NCBI GenBank assembly: GCA_023205875.1
Contig: CP060763.1
Coordinates: 372,001 to 436,000 of the forward strand
DNA from: Chloropicon primus
Lineage: Eukaryota; Chlorophyta; Chloropicophyceae; Chloropicales; Chloropicaceae
Direction of reading: 5' to 3'
Length of the DNA: 64,000 nucleotides
How positions within the stretch are numbered: the first letter of the stretch is position 1; every line of letters starts with the position of its first letter. Below, in pieces: positions 1 through 9,848 of the stretch. The translations under genes were made by a program, and so were the position numbers. Below the pieces are notes generated by a model, which was not told the origin of the DNA, ran no database searches, and saw nothing but the letters and a program-made list of their open reading frames with translations.

Positions 1-736
1 CCGCCGAAGGGAACAGGCTTCCGTGCTCCACCTGAGGCAGCAAGCTGATGACCGAGAACGCCACGAACATCAACAGAGTGACGGTGATAAGCGTGACGTT
101 GGTCTTGCAGGTCTCCCCCTCCGGGTCGAAGAACTTGTACATGACGACGACGCCAGCAACGCAGAGGCCATAAGACGCAGACGTGAGCGCCAACAACCCA
201 GCAACCCACCCATAGTGCTCCTTGTTGACCCAAGAGTCGTTCCAAGCGTGAGCGAAGTCCAGCAGTATCATCATTTGCATGATGAGAAACAAGCCAGAAC
301 CAAAACGTGCGAACATCGAGTACACTTCCATGGACTCGTTCGGCAGGAAGAACGGCACGACCTGGAACACGATCCAGGCCATGATCTTCATGAACCATCC
401 TCCCGTGTGGAGCTTCGCTCTCGCTTCTCCCTTGTACTTGACACCAGCAAGCAAGCACGAGAACAGGGCGAAGAAAAGAAAGTTGCCCATGCTGATGCGA
501 TACACCGCTTGCTTCCCAAACCATTCGTCGGACGGCCTGATGCCCATGGTGTCTATCCACGGTATCTTCTTCATCAAAGGTTGCGCGTAGTCTCTCATGA
601 TCCACGACAAGAAGATGCTCACAAGGAAGAGGAACATGTAAGCACCACGAGATACTTTGGATAAACCGTTCACGCAGGACTTGCAGGCCGAGCAAGCGCA
701 CGTCGCCGCGCACGAGCCCAAGCAAGCGCTCGCCAT
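1..736 (-). CDS. SERINC: SERINC/TMS1 family membrane protein (C-terminus off the window)
   Basis: The minus strand reads open from an ATG at 736-734 to the left edge, about 245 codons. The protein starts with the cysteine-rich N-terminus typical of serine incorporators (MASACLGSCAATCACSACK), followed by hydrophobic segments and the family signatures YRISMGNFLFFALFS and DFAHAWNDSWVNKEHY. The family comprises multi-pass membrane proteins of Golgi, endosome or plasma membrane, historically linked to serine incorporation into lipids and more recently to lipid scrambling. Roughly the first half of a usual 400-480 residue protein is present, without introns here. The family call is firm; the substrate role is not visible from sequence. 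Confidence 0.92.
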   Translation of the reverse strand, partial: MASACLGSCAATCACSACKSCVNGLSKVSRGAYMFLFLVSIFLSWIMRDYAQPLMKKIPWIDTMGIRPSDEWFGKQAVYRISMGNFLFFALFSCLLAGVKYKGEARAKLHTGGWFMKIMAWIVFQVVPFFLPNESMEVYSMFARFGSGLFLIMQMMILLDFAHAWNDSWVNKEHYGWVAGLLALTSASYGLCVAGVVVMYKFFDPEGETCKTNVTLITVTLLMFVAFSVISLLPQVEHGSLFPSA

Positions 737-1370
737 GCTCAGTGGCGCGGTTATCAAACCTCCCATCCTCTCTCTCTCTCTCTCTCTCTCTCCTCTCCTC
801 TCCTTCAAGTTCACTTCACTTCGAGGGCGACACCAAATGCCTCTCTTCTCTTCTCTTCTCTGCTCTGCCTCTTCGTCTCCGCCCGAGGAGGAGGATGGAC
901 GTTTTGAAGGGACAGGAGGAGGAGGAACGGAACGGAGGAGGAGGAGGCATACATTGGGATTGGGATTGGGATTGGGATCCTTTCTTTCTCTTTCACACTC
1001 TTTCTCTGTCTCTGTCTTTGTCTCGGTCTCTCTTGTGCTGCTGATGCTGCTGCACCCTGACCAGTGTGTCAGCTCCGCGGGGACGTTTATGGCAATGAGG
1101 GGACAGGAGGAGGAGGAACGGAACGGAGGAGGAGGAGGCATACATTGGGATTGGGATTGGGATTGGGATTGGGATCCTTTCTTTCTCTTTCACACTCTTT
1201 CTCTGTCTCTGTCTTTGTCTCGGTCTCTCTTGTGCTGCTGATGCTGCTGCACCCTGACCAGTGTGTCAGCTCCGCGGGGACGGGGACGGGGAGGACGAGG
1301 GGGTGGGCATGAATCCCGCGAGGAGGCCTGGGTCCTGGGTCCTCGGTGATACAATACAATGCGCGATGGT
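737..1370. other. Intergenic region with imperfect tandem duplication
   Basis: It holds the upstream region of the SERINC gene and the 3' flank of the RRP7 gene. A CT-repeat tract lies at about 768-792. Most of the rest is two copies of one approximately 190-bp sequence, listed separately. I see no credible gene. Confidence 0.6.
909..1282. repeat. Two-copy tandem duplication, period 191-197 bp
   Basis: Bases 909-1085 and 1100-1282 are near-identical. Both begin with a purine-rich GGGACAGGAGGAGG block, continue through a GGGATT hexamer run and a CTTTCT/CTCTGTCT tract, and end at GTGTGTCAGCTCCGCGGGGACG. The right copy has one extra GGGATT hexamer, which accounts for the 6-bp change in offset (191 before it, 197 after). 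Confidence 0.9.
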
Positions 1371-2150
1371 TTATATTTGGTAAGGGTTGAACTTTCTCTT
1401 GGACCTGAGCTCGGCGATCCGCTTTTTGTCTTCCTTGAACTTGCTCTGCAGCTCCAGGATCTCGTTCCTTCTCTGCTCCCTCCGCTGAAAGTGATAAAAG
1501 CCCTGGTGAAGCGAAGCTTCCTTCCTGTTGGACTCGGCCCTGACCTTGGAGACGGCTTGCAAGTTAACCCCGGAGCCGTCTTGGTTCTTGTGCCTGGCCC
1601 CCTTCCTGGTTCTCACCACAGTCCAGCCGTCGCCCGCCGCGGCGGCCTCCCTGGCCCTCCTCTCCTCCTCCTCCTCCGCCTCCTTCTCCTCAATAAACGT
1701 ATTCACCCTCTCCAGCAAAACCTCGTTCCCAGGACGCTTCCTCCTGTACTCCATCACCAACCCATACGCACCATCCCTCCCACCACCCTGTTCCCCATCC
1801 TCCAGGTCCAACACCATGCCCTCTGCCTTATCACTCAGCACCGCATCCCTCGCCTCCGCCTTCTCGAACACGACGATCCCGGTCTTCCTCTTCTTGTCCT
1901 TGTGAATCACGCATCCCTCCACATTGCCGAACACCCCGAACCCATCACACAACCCTTCACTCGTCATCCCTTCCGGCACACCATTCAACAACACCGTCCT
2001 CTCTCTCCTCTCCATCCCTTCGCCATCGTCTTCGCCATCCCCAACCTTGGGCAAACTCCTAGCGATGAGAAGCCGGACGAAGCTCGTACCTTTCAAGCGG
2101 ATCCTCAAGTGCTGCGTCACTTCCCTCGACTTGCGCTTCCGCTTCGTCAT
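1371..2150 (-). CDS. RRP7: Ribosomal RNA-processing protein 7 (RRP7) homologue
   Basis: A 259-residue protein from the ATG at 2150. A basic N-terminus (MTKRKRKSREVTQHLRIRLK) precedes an RRM-like segment at about residues 43-100 (RTVLLNGVPEGMTSEGL... TGIVVFEKAEARDAVL). The C-terminal third carries the RRP7 signature: a Lys/Arg-rich helix with FYHFQRREQRRNEILELQSK followed by ELRSKRKFNPYQI. In yeast Rrp7 works in the small-subunit processome on 18S rRNA. The open frame extends upstream to 2711 but passes through promoter-like repeats, so the internal ATG is preferred. It is divergent from the CWC21-like gene. Confidence 0.88.
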   Translation of the reverse strand: MTKRKRKSREVTQHLRIRLKGTSFVRLLIARSLPKVGDGEDDGEGMERRERTVLLNGVPEGMTSEGLCDGFGVFGNVEGCVIHKDKKRKTGIVVFEKAEARDAVLSDKAEGMVLDLEDGEQGGGRDGAYGLVMEYRRKRPGNEVLLERVNTFIEEKEAEEEEERRAREAAAAGDGWTVVRTRKGARHKNQDGSGVNLQAVSKVRAESNRKEASLHQGFYHFQRREQRRNEILELQSKFKEDKKRIAELRSKRKFNPYQI

Positions 2151-2308
2151 CCTCCTCCTCTCCTCTCCTCTCTGCGCTGCGCTGCGCTCTTCCTCCCAGG
2201 ACGGCGCCACTTTGCTCTTGGCTTTGGCGAGCGAGGGAGGAGGAACACTTTTGTGGAGCCAAGGGGAGGACGAGGGCGAGGGAAGGAGGGGAGGAGGGCG
2301 ACGGTTGT

Positions 2309-2359
2309 CGATAGTACGTCTCACGGGCTTTCCGTCGATACCTTGGTCGACCCGAGTGG
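2309..2359 (+). promoter_or_regulatory. Composite promoter element, copy 1 upstream of CWC21-like gene
   Basis: CGATAG, then ACGTCTCACGGGCTTTC, then an 18-base spacer ending GTCGA, then CCCGAGTGG. It shares fixed spacing with the other sites in this window. Confidence 0.7.
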
Positions 2360-2490
2360 CGTCCTGAGTGATCGAGAACACTGGAACGAACGAACGAGTG
2401 TGCTGGATCTCGTGAAGCAAGCGAGGGAGGAGGAACACACTTTTGTGGAGGACGAGGGCGAGGGAAGGAGGGGAGGAGGGCGACGGGTGT

Positions 2491-2541
2491 CGATAGAACG
2501 TCTCACGGGCTTTCCGTCGATACCTTACTCGACCCGCTTCG
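2491..2541 (+). promoter_or_regulatory. Composite promoter element, copy 2 upstream of CWC21-like gene
   Basis: Same block as 182 bp to the left: CGATAG, ACGTCTCACGGGCTTTC, an 18-base spacer ending CTCGA. It lies about 185 bp before the ATG at 2726. Confidence 0.72.
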
Positions 2542-2725
2542 ACGGGAAGAAGTGTTTGGTTTGCTGGTGTTATTGATCGATTCACCAGGTTGTGCTTGCG
2601 CTGCTGTTGAGGGAGGAGACCTCTGATTGGAAGGAAGGGACGAGAGGAAAGGGGAGGTGTCCTTGTGCGCGTGCCGATTCGATTGGTTGGTTGATTGATC
2701 GATTGATACATCGGTGCAGGCGGCG

Positions 2726-3562
2726 ATGTACAACGGAATAGGTTTGCAAACGGCTCGAGGGTCGGGCACGAGTGGCCACGTCCAGGAGAACAAGTTCAGT
2801 GACAGGCGGAGGAGGAGCGGTGTGGGGAACAGGGACTGGCGCAGTGGAGCCTCCAGGGCAGAGCCTAGCATCCGTAGGAAGCCGAATGAGGACCTCCTGG
2901 AGCACGAGAGGAAGCGAAAGATCGAGGTGGAGCTCTTCAAGCTACGGGATGACTTGGAAGACGAGGGGAAGCATTCAGAGGAGGAGATAGAGAAGAGGGT
3001 TGGGGAGCTGAGGGCCAAGCTTGAAGCCGCGGCCGCCCAGGGCGGAGGGAGGCGGGAGAGGGGTAGGGGTCGGTTCGATGTGCCCCAGGACACGCACGCC
3101 GTGGCGGACAGGAAAGCCAAGCAGATGAGAAACCTCGCCCGAGCCCTGCGCGTGGATCCCGAACTGAAGGAGGGGCAGGCCTTTGACAGGGAGCTTCAGG
3201 AGCAGAAGAAGCAGGAGATGCTGGAAGAGAGGGACAAGTTCCGGATGGAGGCCGAGGCCAGGAGCGAGAAGAGGAGGCGGGAGCGGGAAGAGAGAACAAA
3301 GGGGGGCCGCAAGGACGGCGGAGAAGGGGAGGCGGGGACGAAGGCGAGGGGGAGGTCTCCACCCGCAGCGAGGAAAAAGAGGAGCAGGAGGGACAGATCG
3401 CCCTCGGCGTCTTACAGCTATTACAGCGACAGCTATAGTTATAGCTACAGCGACAGCGAGGGGGACGAAGAAGCGGGAAAGAAATCCCCGCCTCCGCGGC
3501 AGGCCAGGGGAAGGTCGGGGTCGTATTCCAGCTACAGCTACAGCTATTCGCCTTCGCGGTGA
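2726..3562 (+). CDS. CWC21: CWC21/SRRM2-like cwf21-domain splicing factor
   Basis: A 278-residue intronless protein. The N-terminus MYNGIGLQTARGSGTSGHVQ is the diagnostic start of the Cwc21/SRRM2 family, which decides the start over an in-frame ATG at 2714. The cwf21 helix lies around residues 55-110 (LLEHERKRKIEVELFKLRDD ... EEEIEKRVGELRAKLE). The C-terminal half is charged, then Ser/Arg and finally a run of alternating Tyr and Ser (SYSYYSDSYSYSYSD, and again at the very end). In yeast Cwc21 contacts Prp8 in the catalytic spliceosome. The Tyr/Ser tail replaces the usual RS repeats. Confidence 0.88.
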   Translation: MYNGIGLQTARGSGTSGHVQENKFSDRRRRSGVGNRDWRSGASRAEPSIRRKPNEDLLEHERKRKIEVELFKLRDDLEDEGKHSEEEIEKRVGELRAKLEAAAAQGGGRRERGRGRFDVPQDTHAVADRKAKQMRNLARALRVDPELKEGQAFDRELQEQKKQEMLEERDKFRMEAEARSEKRRREREERTKGGRKDGGEGEAGTKARGRSPPAARKKRSRRDRSPSASYSYYSDSYSYSYSDSEGDEEAGKKSPPPRQARGRSGSYSSYSYSYSPSR

Positions 3563-3642
3563 CAACGTGGATCCTTTTGTTTAAAGCAAGTTTTGAAGAA
3601 CAAGTTTCGTGCACACTCCGGAGACGCTTTTCACCTCGTGGG

Positions 3643-4439
3643 TCACTCCAAGTCGAGGACGTTTGGAATCTGCTCCACGTCGGACGGCTCCCAGCCCGCT
3701 CCCGTTCTCTTGGTCTTCACGTTGGACGGAACAGAGTCGCCGTACGAGGGGGGCAAAGGGTTATCGCCAATCGACCTCACCAGGGGGTCTCTCTTGTACA
3801 CGTCGAGCCCCTTGTCACCCCAAGGCGCGGGCAGGTCCTCCGGCTTGACGAGTTCGCCCGTCCTGTAAGCCTCCGCCACGGCCTCGTCGGGGTCCTCGTT
3901 CTCCGCGCTCGCCGCCGCTTTCCTGATGGCGACTCCAGGCGGTGGCGGAGTATCCGTCGCCAGCCTCGCAGTCAGTGACCAGTGCGGGAACTGCTCGATC
4001 CACTGCAGGAAGGAGTACTGCTTCACGAGGGTGGTCTCCTCATCCACCAGAGGGTCCCTGCAAAACCGCTTGCCAATCACTCTTTCGGTCGGTCCGAAGC
4101 TCAGGCAAAGCCTCTCGGGATCCGCGGAGATCATGGCAGAGATCCTCTCCTTGAGCGCCTTGACCGAATCGTTCGGCGAGACGTCCACCGTGTACACCTC
4201 ACCCGAGCCATCCACTGCGAAGCGAACGGAGAGAAGAGGAAAAACGTAGGGTCAGTCATATCGCGGAGGATTGTGGACGAAAAGAGAGAGAGAGAGAGAG
4301 AGGAGAGGTGGGGAATGAGAGGTGACGTACCGACGTGCTCCCCGTGGTTCACCTTGATGGTCACCTGCTTCGTTTGGTCTCCGCCTCCACCCATGGTCTT
4401 CCTCGAGAAAAGTCCCTTCACCTTCTCGCCCTCGAGCAT
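3643..4439 (-). CDS. Ubiquitin-like domain protein, function unknown
   Basis: Two exons on the minus strand: 4439-4331 and 4214-3643, with a 116-bp intron (4330-4215, GT...AG). They give 226 residues; the start could instead be the in-frame ATG at 4394. Residues about 20-100 look like a ubiquitin-like beta-grasp fold (KQVTIKVNHGEH ... YTVDVSPNDSVKALKERIS ... LCLSFGPTERVIG). The rest is Pro-rich and acidic with a segment APWGDKGLDVYKRDPLVRS that I do not recognise. It lies between the CWC21-like gene (convergent, about 80 bp) and FtsH11. Gene reality is strong from the in-frame splice; function is unassigned. Confidence 0.7.
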
Positions 4440-4616
4440 CCGGCCGCCGAGCGAAAATTGCCCAATTTTTGAAACGGCAGAGCCGTTACTCTGGGGAGGG
4501 GGGGTGGGATCAAGTGTCCGATGTCCATGGTTGGATGTGTTGTCTTCGCCCGTTGGTGAGGCAAGGCCACACGCGAATTAAATGTATTGCACACGGTTTT
4601 CTTTTTAATTTTAATC

Positions 4617-7073
4617 TTACGCCTCGATCGACACGTCAGGCTCCAAGGAGCCTCTTGGAGTCTCGATGGAGGGCACGTCGGCACTCTCATCGGAGGTGGT
4701 CAGGGAAAGAACCTGCTTGATCTGGGTCTGGTTGAGGGTCTCCCTCTCGATCAAGGCTTTGGCGAGCTTGTGCAGCTCCTTTGATCGAGCCTGGAGGAGG
4801 GTCCTCACCCTGGCCTCCGCGTCCTTGAGAAGGTCCACCACCTCCGTGTCGATCTGCTTCTGCATCTGGGAGCTCTGGGACCTGAAGTCGTCCACGTAGA
4901 TCGGGCCAACGGCCTCGCTCATCCCGCACTCCGCGACCATGTGCCTGGCGAGTCTCGTGGCCTGCTGCAGGTCGCTCGTCGCACCGGTGGTGACCTTGTC
5001 CTCCCCGAAGATGAGCTCCTCCGCCACCCTGCCCCCCATGCACACGTCCAGCTTGGCGAGGAGCTGCTCCTTACTGACGGAAGTCTGGTCCTTGTCCGGA
5101 ATCTGGGTGACCATGCCCAAGGCGCTGCCCCTGGGCATGATCGTGGCCTTGTGCACGGGCATGGTCGCCTTGGTGAACAAGGCCACAATGGCGTGGCCAG
5201 CCTCGTGGTAGGCGGTGAGCTTCTTCGACTCCTCGCTGATCAGCATGCTTTTCCTCTCCGCTCCCATCAGGATCTTGTCCTTGCTCACATCGATCGCGAG
5301 GGCGTCGATGGCCTCCTTGCCATCCTTCGCGGCGGCGCAAGCTGCGGTGTTGAGCAAGTTGTACAAGTCGGCTCCGCTGAAGCCCACCGTGCCCCTGGCA
5401 ATGACGGTGGCGTCCACGTCAGGGGATATGGGCTTGTCCTTCATGTAGAGCTCGAGGATCTCCTTCCTTCCCTGGTAGTCCGGAATGGACACCACGACGT
5501 GCCTGTCGAACCTACCAGGCCTCGTCAAGGCCGCATCGAGCGTCTCCGGAAGGTTGGTGGCCGCCATCACGATGATCCCTTGGTTCTCCTCGAAGCCGTC
5601 CATCTCCACCAAGAGCTGGTTCAGCGTCTTCCTCGTGTGGGACTCCCACTGCTTCCTGCTTCCACCCACAGCGTCGATCTCGTCGATGAAGATGATGCAG
5701 GGGCCCTTCTTCTTCGCAGCAGAGAACAGCGACCTCACCCTCCTGGAGCCCACGCCCACGAACATCTCCTCGAATTCCGAGCCTGCTCTGTAGAAAAAGG
5801 GAACCCCGGCCTCTCCCGCCGTGGCCCTGGCCAGCAAGGTCTTGCCCGTCCCGGGGGGGCCGGTCAGCAAGATTCCCTTTGGCAACTTTCCACCCAGCCT
5901 GGTGAACTTTCCCGGGTTCTTGAGGTACTCCACGACCTCCTCCAGCTCAGCCTTGGCCTCGTCGCAACCCTTGACGTCCTTGAAGGTTTTCACGCTCTTC
6001 TCCGGCATGTTCTCCTTGTTGTACTCCTTGGGGGCGTAGGCCGAATTCCCTCCGCTCTGGAGCGAGTTCGAGCTCTGCGTCGTGGTTTGCATCCCCATGT
6101 ACCTCCTGGTGAGCGCACTTCCAGTGAGCCACAAGAAAGAAAACATGCAGACCAGCATCATGGAGTACAACAGGTCCGAGATCCTGAACTCTTTGGCCTG
6201 CTTCCCCGGGCCCAAGCCGTTGGACCCGACGACGACCACGTGCAGCGGCTCGCTGCTGGAGCCTTCCGTCGTTCTCTGCAGGCTCGAGGCGTCACCAAAC
6301 CCCTTGGAGAGGGAAACGAGGCGGACTAAGAGCCTTGTGATGCCGAGGGAGTCTGAGCTGCCGTCCAGGCCATCCACGCGATCGAACTGCCCCTCCCCGC
6401 TTCTGCCCTTGTCGTGCATGGCATAATCCTCTATCCTCTTCGAGAACACGAGAGCTTTGAGGTACTCTGCGACGACCTGAGGGCCGGTGGCGAACCCTCC
6501 CCTGTCCACCTTGGTGACCACGGCCCTCGGCGAGACCTCCAGCAAGGCACGGAGGTAGTTGGCCTGGATCGCCTCGTCCGAGGGATTGTCCAGGGCGCTC
6601 TGCCTGAGCCGCCTCAGCTTCCTTCTGCGACGCCTGTTACCGAAGGGCCAGACGAAATCCCGCACTTGGAGAGCAAGGGATTGAATAACCCCCCCTCTCG
6701 AGGATTTGGAACCAGCCGCACCGCTCTGAGCAACCCCAACAGCCTGGGTCCCAGCAGGTGCCTCCGCGGCGGTGGTCACCCCTTCTTCCCTGGTGCCGGC
6801 GTCCTCCTCCCCACCAGGTCTCTCCTCTCCCGAGACCTCGCCGCCTTCCGCTCTGCAAGCGACCCCTTGTGCACTGCTGCACGTCCCCAAGCCAAGGGGC
6901 AACGGGAGGGATCGACGTGCTCTTGCACAGGCTGTCCTCCTCCTCGTTCTTCGCGCCCTCGTCCTCACGACGGAAAGACGGAAGGGCGAGGCCTGGCTGG
7001 TCCCTCCGACATCACAAGCCGCCACCGCTGCCTGCCGCCTGCTCCCTCCCAACGCCGTCCCCGTCGGCGCCAT
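4617..7073 (-). CDS. FTSH11: FtsH11-type ATP-dependent zinc metalloprotease
   Basis: An 818-residue intronless protein. The order is a plastid-type transit region, a cyanobacterial/plant FtsH11 N-domain, a membrane segment ([19 protein letters not shown]), then the AAA module: Walker A GPPGTGKT at about residue 405, Walker [12 protein letters not shown], and [12 protein letters not shown]. The zinc protease motif HEAGH is at about residue 625. [14 protein letters not shown] and [20 protein letters not shown] match plant FtsH11 closely. FtsH11 works as a single-membrane-span protease of the plastid envelope and/or mitochondria. The start at 7073 gives the transit peptide [14 protein letters not shown]; the open frame to 7319 overlaps the promoter element and is not used. 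Confidence 0.93.
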   Translation of the reverse strand: MAPTGTALGGSRRQAAVAACDVGGTSQASPFRLSVVRTRARRTRRRTACARARRSLPLPLGLGTCSSAQGVACRAEGGEVSGEERPGGEEDAGTREEGVTTAAEAPAGTQAVGVAQSGAAGSKSSRGGVIQSLALQVRDFVWPFGNRRRRRKLRRLRQSALDNPSDEAIQANYLRALLEVSPRAVVTKVDRGGFATGPQVVAEYLKALVFSKRIEDYAMHDKGRSGEGQFDRVDGLDGSSDSLGITRLLVRLVSLSKGFGDASSLQRTTEGSSSEPLHVVVVGSNGLGPGKQAKEFRISDLLYSMMLVCMFSFLWLTGSALTRRYMGMQTTTQSSNSLQSGGNSAYAPKEYNKENMPEKSVKTFKDVKGCDEAKAELEEVVEYLKNPGKFTRLGGKLPKGILLTGPPGTGKTLLARATAGEAGVPFFYRAGSEFEEMFVGVGSRRVRSLFSAAKKKGPCIIFIDEIDAVGGSRKQWESHTRKTLNQLLVEMDGFEENQGIIVMAATNLPETLDAALTRPGRFDRHVVVSIPDYQGRKEILELYMKDKPISPDVDATVIARGTVGFSGADLYNLLNTAACAAAKDGKEAIDALAIDVSKDKILMGAERKSMLISEESKKLTAYHEAGHAIVALFTKATMPVHKATIMPRGSALGMVTQIPDKDQTSVSKEQLLAKLDVCMGGRVAEELIFGEDKVTTGATSDLQQATRLARHMVAECGMSEAVGPIYVDDFRSQSSQMQKQIDTEVVDLLKDAEARVRTLLQARSKELHKLAKALIERETLNQTQIKQVLSLTTSDESADVPSIETPRGSLEPDVSIEA

Positions 7074-7627
7074 AACCCTCTTCCACACCTCCTCACTCCT
7101 CAGGAGTCCAACCGACGAACCAAAACACGTTTCAGTCTCGCAAATCTTCACCACCGAGTCGTTTCCTTCCGCAGAGGGCTCGAGAGAAAGAGCGGGACGT
7201 GACTGTTTCGCTCGTGATCGCGTTCGAACCCCTCCTCTCCCTCCTCGCTCGCCGTGGCTGTCCCTTTCAAACCACCTCTCCTTATCCGCTACAGCGATTC
7301 TGCGGTCGGTGGTCTCCAACTCGAGAGAGAGAGAGCGAGGATCTGATGGATGGATAGGATCGAGGTTCCAAGGACTTGCCGCTTTGATTGATGATGGAGT
7401 GGAGGATGAGACTGGACCTCTTCATGGGCTTTGGTTCGGGTGAACTCAAGCCCGCCCCGCCCCCCACTAAACCAGACAAAAAAACCTTTGATGAAACAAA
7501 ACTCTGTGTTGTGCCGTGCCACGAGCGAGGACGCGGAAGCAGGGAAAGCCCCTGGAAGGGGGGAGGGGCGGCTTGCGGTGAGGAAAAAATAGGAATAATT
7601 AGATGCACATGCGTAGGATTCACTTCT
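7074..7627. other. Intergenic region upstream of FtsH11
   Basis: It holds the FtsH11 promoter element near 7160-7203, a GA-repeat near 7325, and the 3' flank of the transporter gene. No nucleotide-binding domain exon for the neighbouring transporter is present. Confidence 0.55.
7160..7203 (-). promoter_or_regulatory. FTSH11: Composite promoter element upstream of FtsH11
   Basis: In gene orientation: ACGTCCCGCTCTTTC, an 18-base spacer ending GCGGA, then AGGAAACGA. It lies about 90-130 bp before the ATG. Confidence 0.55.
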
Positions 7628-8683
7628 TCACTTGTCGTCCTTTTCCAGCGTCCGGATCAGGTGGTGAAGCCTGTTGGACTCGGCGTAAAGGGACGCGAAG
7701 GAGGAAAGGTTGTCGATCACGATGGAGGCCGCATCCATCACCCGCCCGAATGCTATGGCCGCCTGGGTGATCACCCCGAGCTCGATCTGATTCTTAAAAT
7801 AGGGATTGCTCAAGACCAAGGTCGGGATGAGAATCGTGAGGTACCCGTACGTCGACGTGAAGATTTCCAGCTTGGTGTTCCAGGAGATGCGCGCGCCGAG
7901 GACCTCCACGAGATCCGCGAGGATCCTCGTGAACTTATCCAGCGGCTCCCTTCTCACGACCCCCGCCCGCAAGTTCCCCTCCTTCAGCGACGTCTGGTAA
8001 GCGAGCCTGGAGAGCTGCTTGGAGAAGAGAGCGACCACAGCGAGAGTTCCCGCCGCAGCGTACAAAACGAGTATGAGCACGAGGACCTTGGATATCTTCC
8101 ACAGGATCACGGTAAAGGAAATGGTGCTGATGGTGTACCTGAAAGTCAGGAGAGAGAGGTCGATCACCCGGTCGGCGAAGCTGGCAGCATCCTCGCAGAT
8201 GCGCTGATCAATGTTGTCGACCCCGCTCGTCTCTCGCCCTTTCCTCAGCACCACGAGATGCCGCGTCAGCCACTCGCGGAACCGCAGCGTGCTCAGGCTC
8301 ACCGTGAAGTAGTAGCCACCGGCCACGGGGACAACGACGGCGACGATGCCGACGAACTTTGCCAATGCCAGCCAGAATTCTTCCTGGTTCCGAGTCGCCA
8401 TCGCTGTGCTCATGTCCCTCTCGGCGTAGGACGTGAGCACAGCGAGCGCGGTGTGGCCCGCGGCCAGGGCAAAGACGAGGGCAAGCCGCAAGAGGGCCGA
8501 ACCCCGCCTCTCGCTGCTGAAGTACGGCCCAATCACAGCAACCACGGATCCCAAACCCACACCCTGACTGATCTCCTCCTCCTCCCCCGCGCAGAGCGCC
8601 AGCGTGCTTCTTCTCGTGACGCTCCTCAAAGTCGTCGGCTCCGTGTGCCTCCTCGTCAGGAGCGAAACGCTCTCCACGTCCAT
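7628..8683 (-). CDS. SbmA/BacA-like (ABC D-type) membrane domain without ATPase
   Basis: A 351-residue intronless protein from the ATG at 8683. Several hydrophobic helices (LVFALAAGHTALAVLTSY, VGIVAVVVPVAGGYYFTV, VLVLILVLYAAAGTLAVV) and the C-terminal segment YFKNQIELGVITQAAIAFG with ESNRLHHLI match the transmembrane module of SbmA/BacA and plastid ABCD-type transporters. Half-transporters of that family normally continue into a nucleotide-binding domain; here the frame stops and no Walker motif follows in the 550 bp before the next gene. It may therefore be a BacA/SbmA-like carrier (which lacks an ATPase) or a partner of a separate ATPase. Confidence 0.75.
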   Translation of the reverse strand: MDVESVSLLTRRHTEPTTLRSVTRRSTLALCAGEEEEISQGVGLGSVVAVIGPYFSSERRGSALLRLALVFALAAGHTALAVLTSYAERDMSTAMATRNQEEFWLALAKFVGIVAVVVPVAGGYYFTVSLSTLRFREWLTRHLVVLRKGRETSGVDNIDQRICEDAASFADRVIDLSLLTFRYTISTISFTVILWKISKVLVLILVLYAAAGTLAVVALFSKQLSRLAYQTSLKEGNLRAGVVRREPLDKFTRILADLVEVLGARISWNTKLEIFTSTYGYLTILIPTLVLSNPYFKNQIELGVITQAAIAFGRVMDAASIVIDNLSSFASLYAESNRLHHLIRTLEKDDK

Positions 8684-9138
8684 CCCGTCAACTCCTCGCT
8701 CCTCCCACGCGCATTAACATCCCTCCCGACACATGCTTGCTCCGAGGCGCCATGGCGAGGATCCTCCCCATCATCTCAGCCGTTACGAAAAGCCACCGAG
8801 CGTTACCGAGCGTTTCGTTTTTCCACATATCGGAGAAGAACGACGACGACGAGCGGCGAAGGCGAAGGGAAGAAGGTGAGGAGAGAGAGAGAGAGAGAGA
8901 CGCGCGAGCGAGGGGGGAGGTTCACGGGCGCAACGAACCCGAGGCCTCTTCCCGACCTTTCGAAAGAGCCCGAACTCGAAGAGAGTGGCGAGAGTTTTGA
9001 GGAACTGAAAGAGCAAAGTCTTCGTTTTCGTGGTTTGCTCTTCACGCTGCCAAAGCCGGAGCGTCGGTGGCTGAGAGAGAAAGTGCGTCTTCGTTGTTTT
9101 ACTCTTTTTTGTTCGGAGGGAAGGGAACGGCCTGCGCG
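8684..9138. other. Divergent promoter region (transporter / small ubiquitin-fold gene)
   Basis: It contains a GA-repeat at about 8878-8900 and one plus-oriented composite element. No gene is seen. Confidence 0.5.
8941..8988 (+). promoter_or_regulatory. Composite promoter element
   Basis: CTCTTCCCGACCTTTC, an 18-base spacer ending CTCGA, then AGAGAGTGG. It is about 150 bp before the ATG at 9139. Confidence 0.6.
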
Positions 9139-9411
9139 ATGACGATTTCTTTGACGGTTCAGCCTCGCGTCCAGCGCGAGAAATGGAGCTTGTACTGGAA
9201 AGAGAGCATGAGCACGAAGACGGACATCCTCGACCCGGTGGTCTTGAGCGTGGACGAGAAGAAGACGAAGGTAAGTCGCGGGAAATCTTGGTACACCAAG
9301 CAGCCACGCCACGGAGGCCGGCCGATGAGCGCGCCCTTGGCCGCGGTGGCGCAGCATCAGGGCTTAACCGACGAGGGGTCGAAGACGAGTTCACTCACCC
9401 ATTCTTCCCTG

Positions 9412-9456
<45 letters not shown>

Positions 9457-9848
9457 ACACAGGTTGGAGACGTTTTGCAGATGGTGAGCTCTCGCATGTC
9501 GTGGCCCCCGAAGCAGGAGCTCCTTCGCCTGGAGGGCTTTGAGGAGCCATGGGAGCTCTGCGTCCTGAATGGAAAAGAGTGCATGGAGGACCAAACCCTT
9601 GCCGACTGCGGCATCACAAAGGAGAATAGCACTGTCACGACCGTCAGAAAAGTTCTCGTCGCGGAAGGTGAGAAATCCAACAATCGAATCCTCTTCTTGC
9701 TCCGGCCTTCCGCCCAGCGAGGGCGGCAACAAAAAACAAGAGCTAACTCCTCTCCCTTTTTGTCAACGCGCTTTGCTTCTTCTTTTCAGGGTGGAAAATC
9801 AAAACGGGAGGACTCGATGACTCCGACACAGACGAGGATGATTTCTAA
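9139..9848 (+). CDS. Small protein with ubiquitin-like fold (SNRNP25-like?)
   Basis: Three exons, 9139-9270, 9463-9667 and 9790-9848, join in frame to 131 residues. The first intron ends in a long CT/CA repeat before its AG. The middle part reads as a beta-grasp: VVLSVDEKKTKVGDVLQMV, WELCVLNGKECMEDQTLADC, GITKENSTVTTVRKVL, ending in an acidic tail DSDTDEDDF. The layout recalls the U11/U12 SNRNP25 ubiquitin-like domain, but the match is weak and I do not assign it. Confidence 0.65.

Larger units (their letters stand above)
2151..2725. other. Divergent promoter region (RRP7 / CWC21-like) with duplicated element
   Basis: The region between two divergent genes contains two copies of an approximately 105-bp block (about 2245-2360 and 2430-2541) offset by 182 bp. 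Each carries the composite promoter element in plus orientation. No gene is seen in it. Confidence 0.7.

Noticed and set aside
4941-6329. A 462-codon open frame on the plus strand opposite FtsH11
   Set aside because: It is antisense to a well-conserved protease and its translation (His/Leu/Gly-rich) has no domain; long antisense frames are expected in GC-rich genes.
7074-7319. N-terminal extension of FtsH11
   Set aside because: It overlaps the promoter element and lacks transit-peptide character; the ATG at 7073 gives one.
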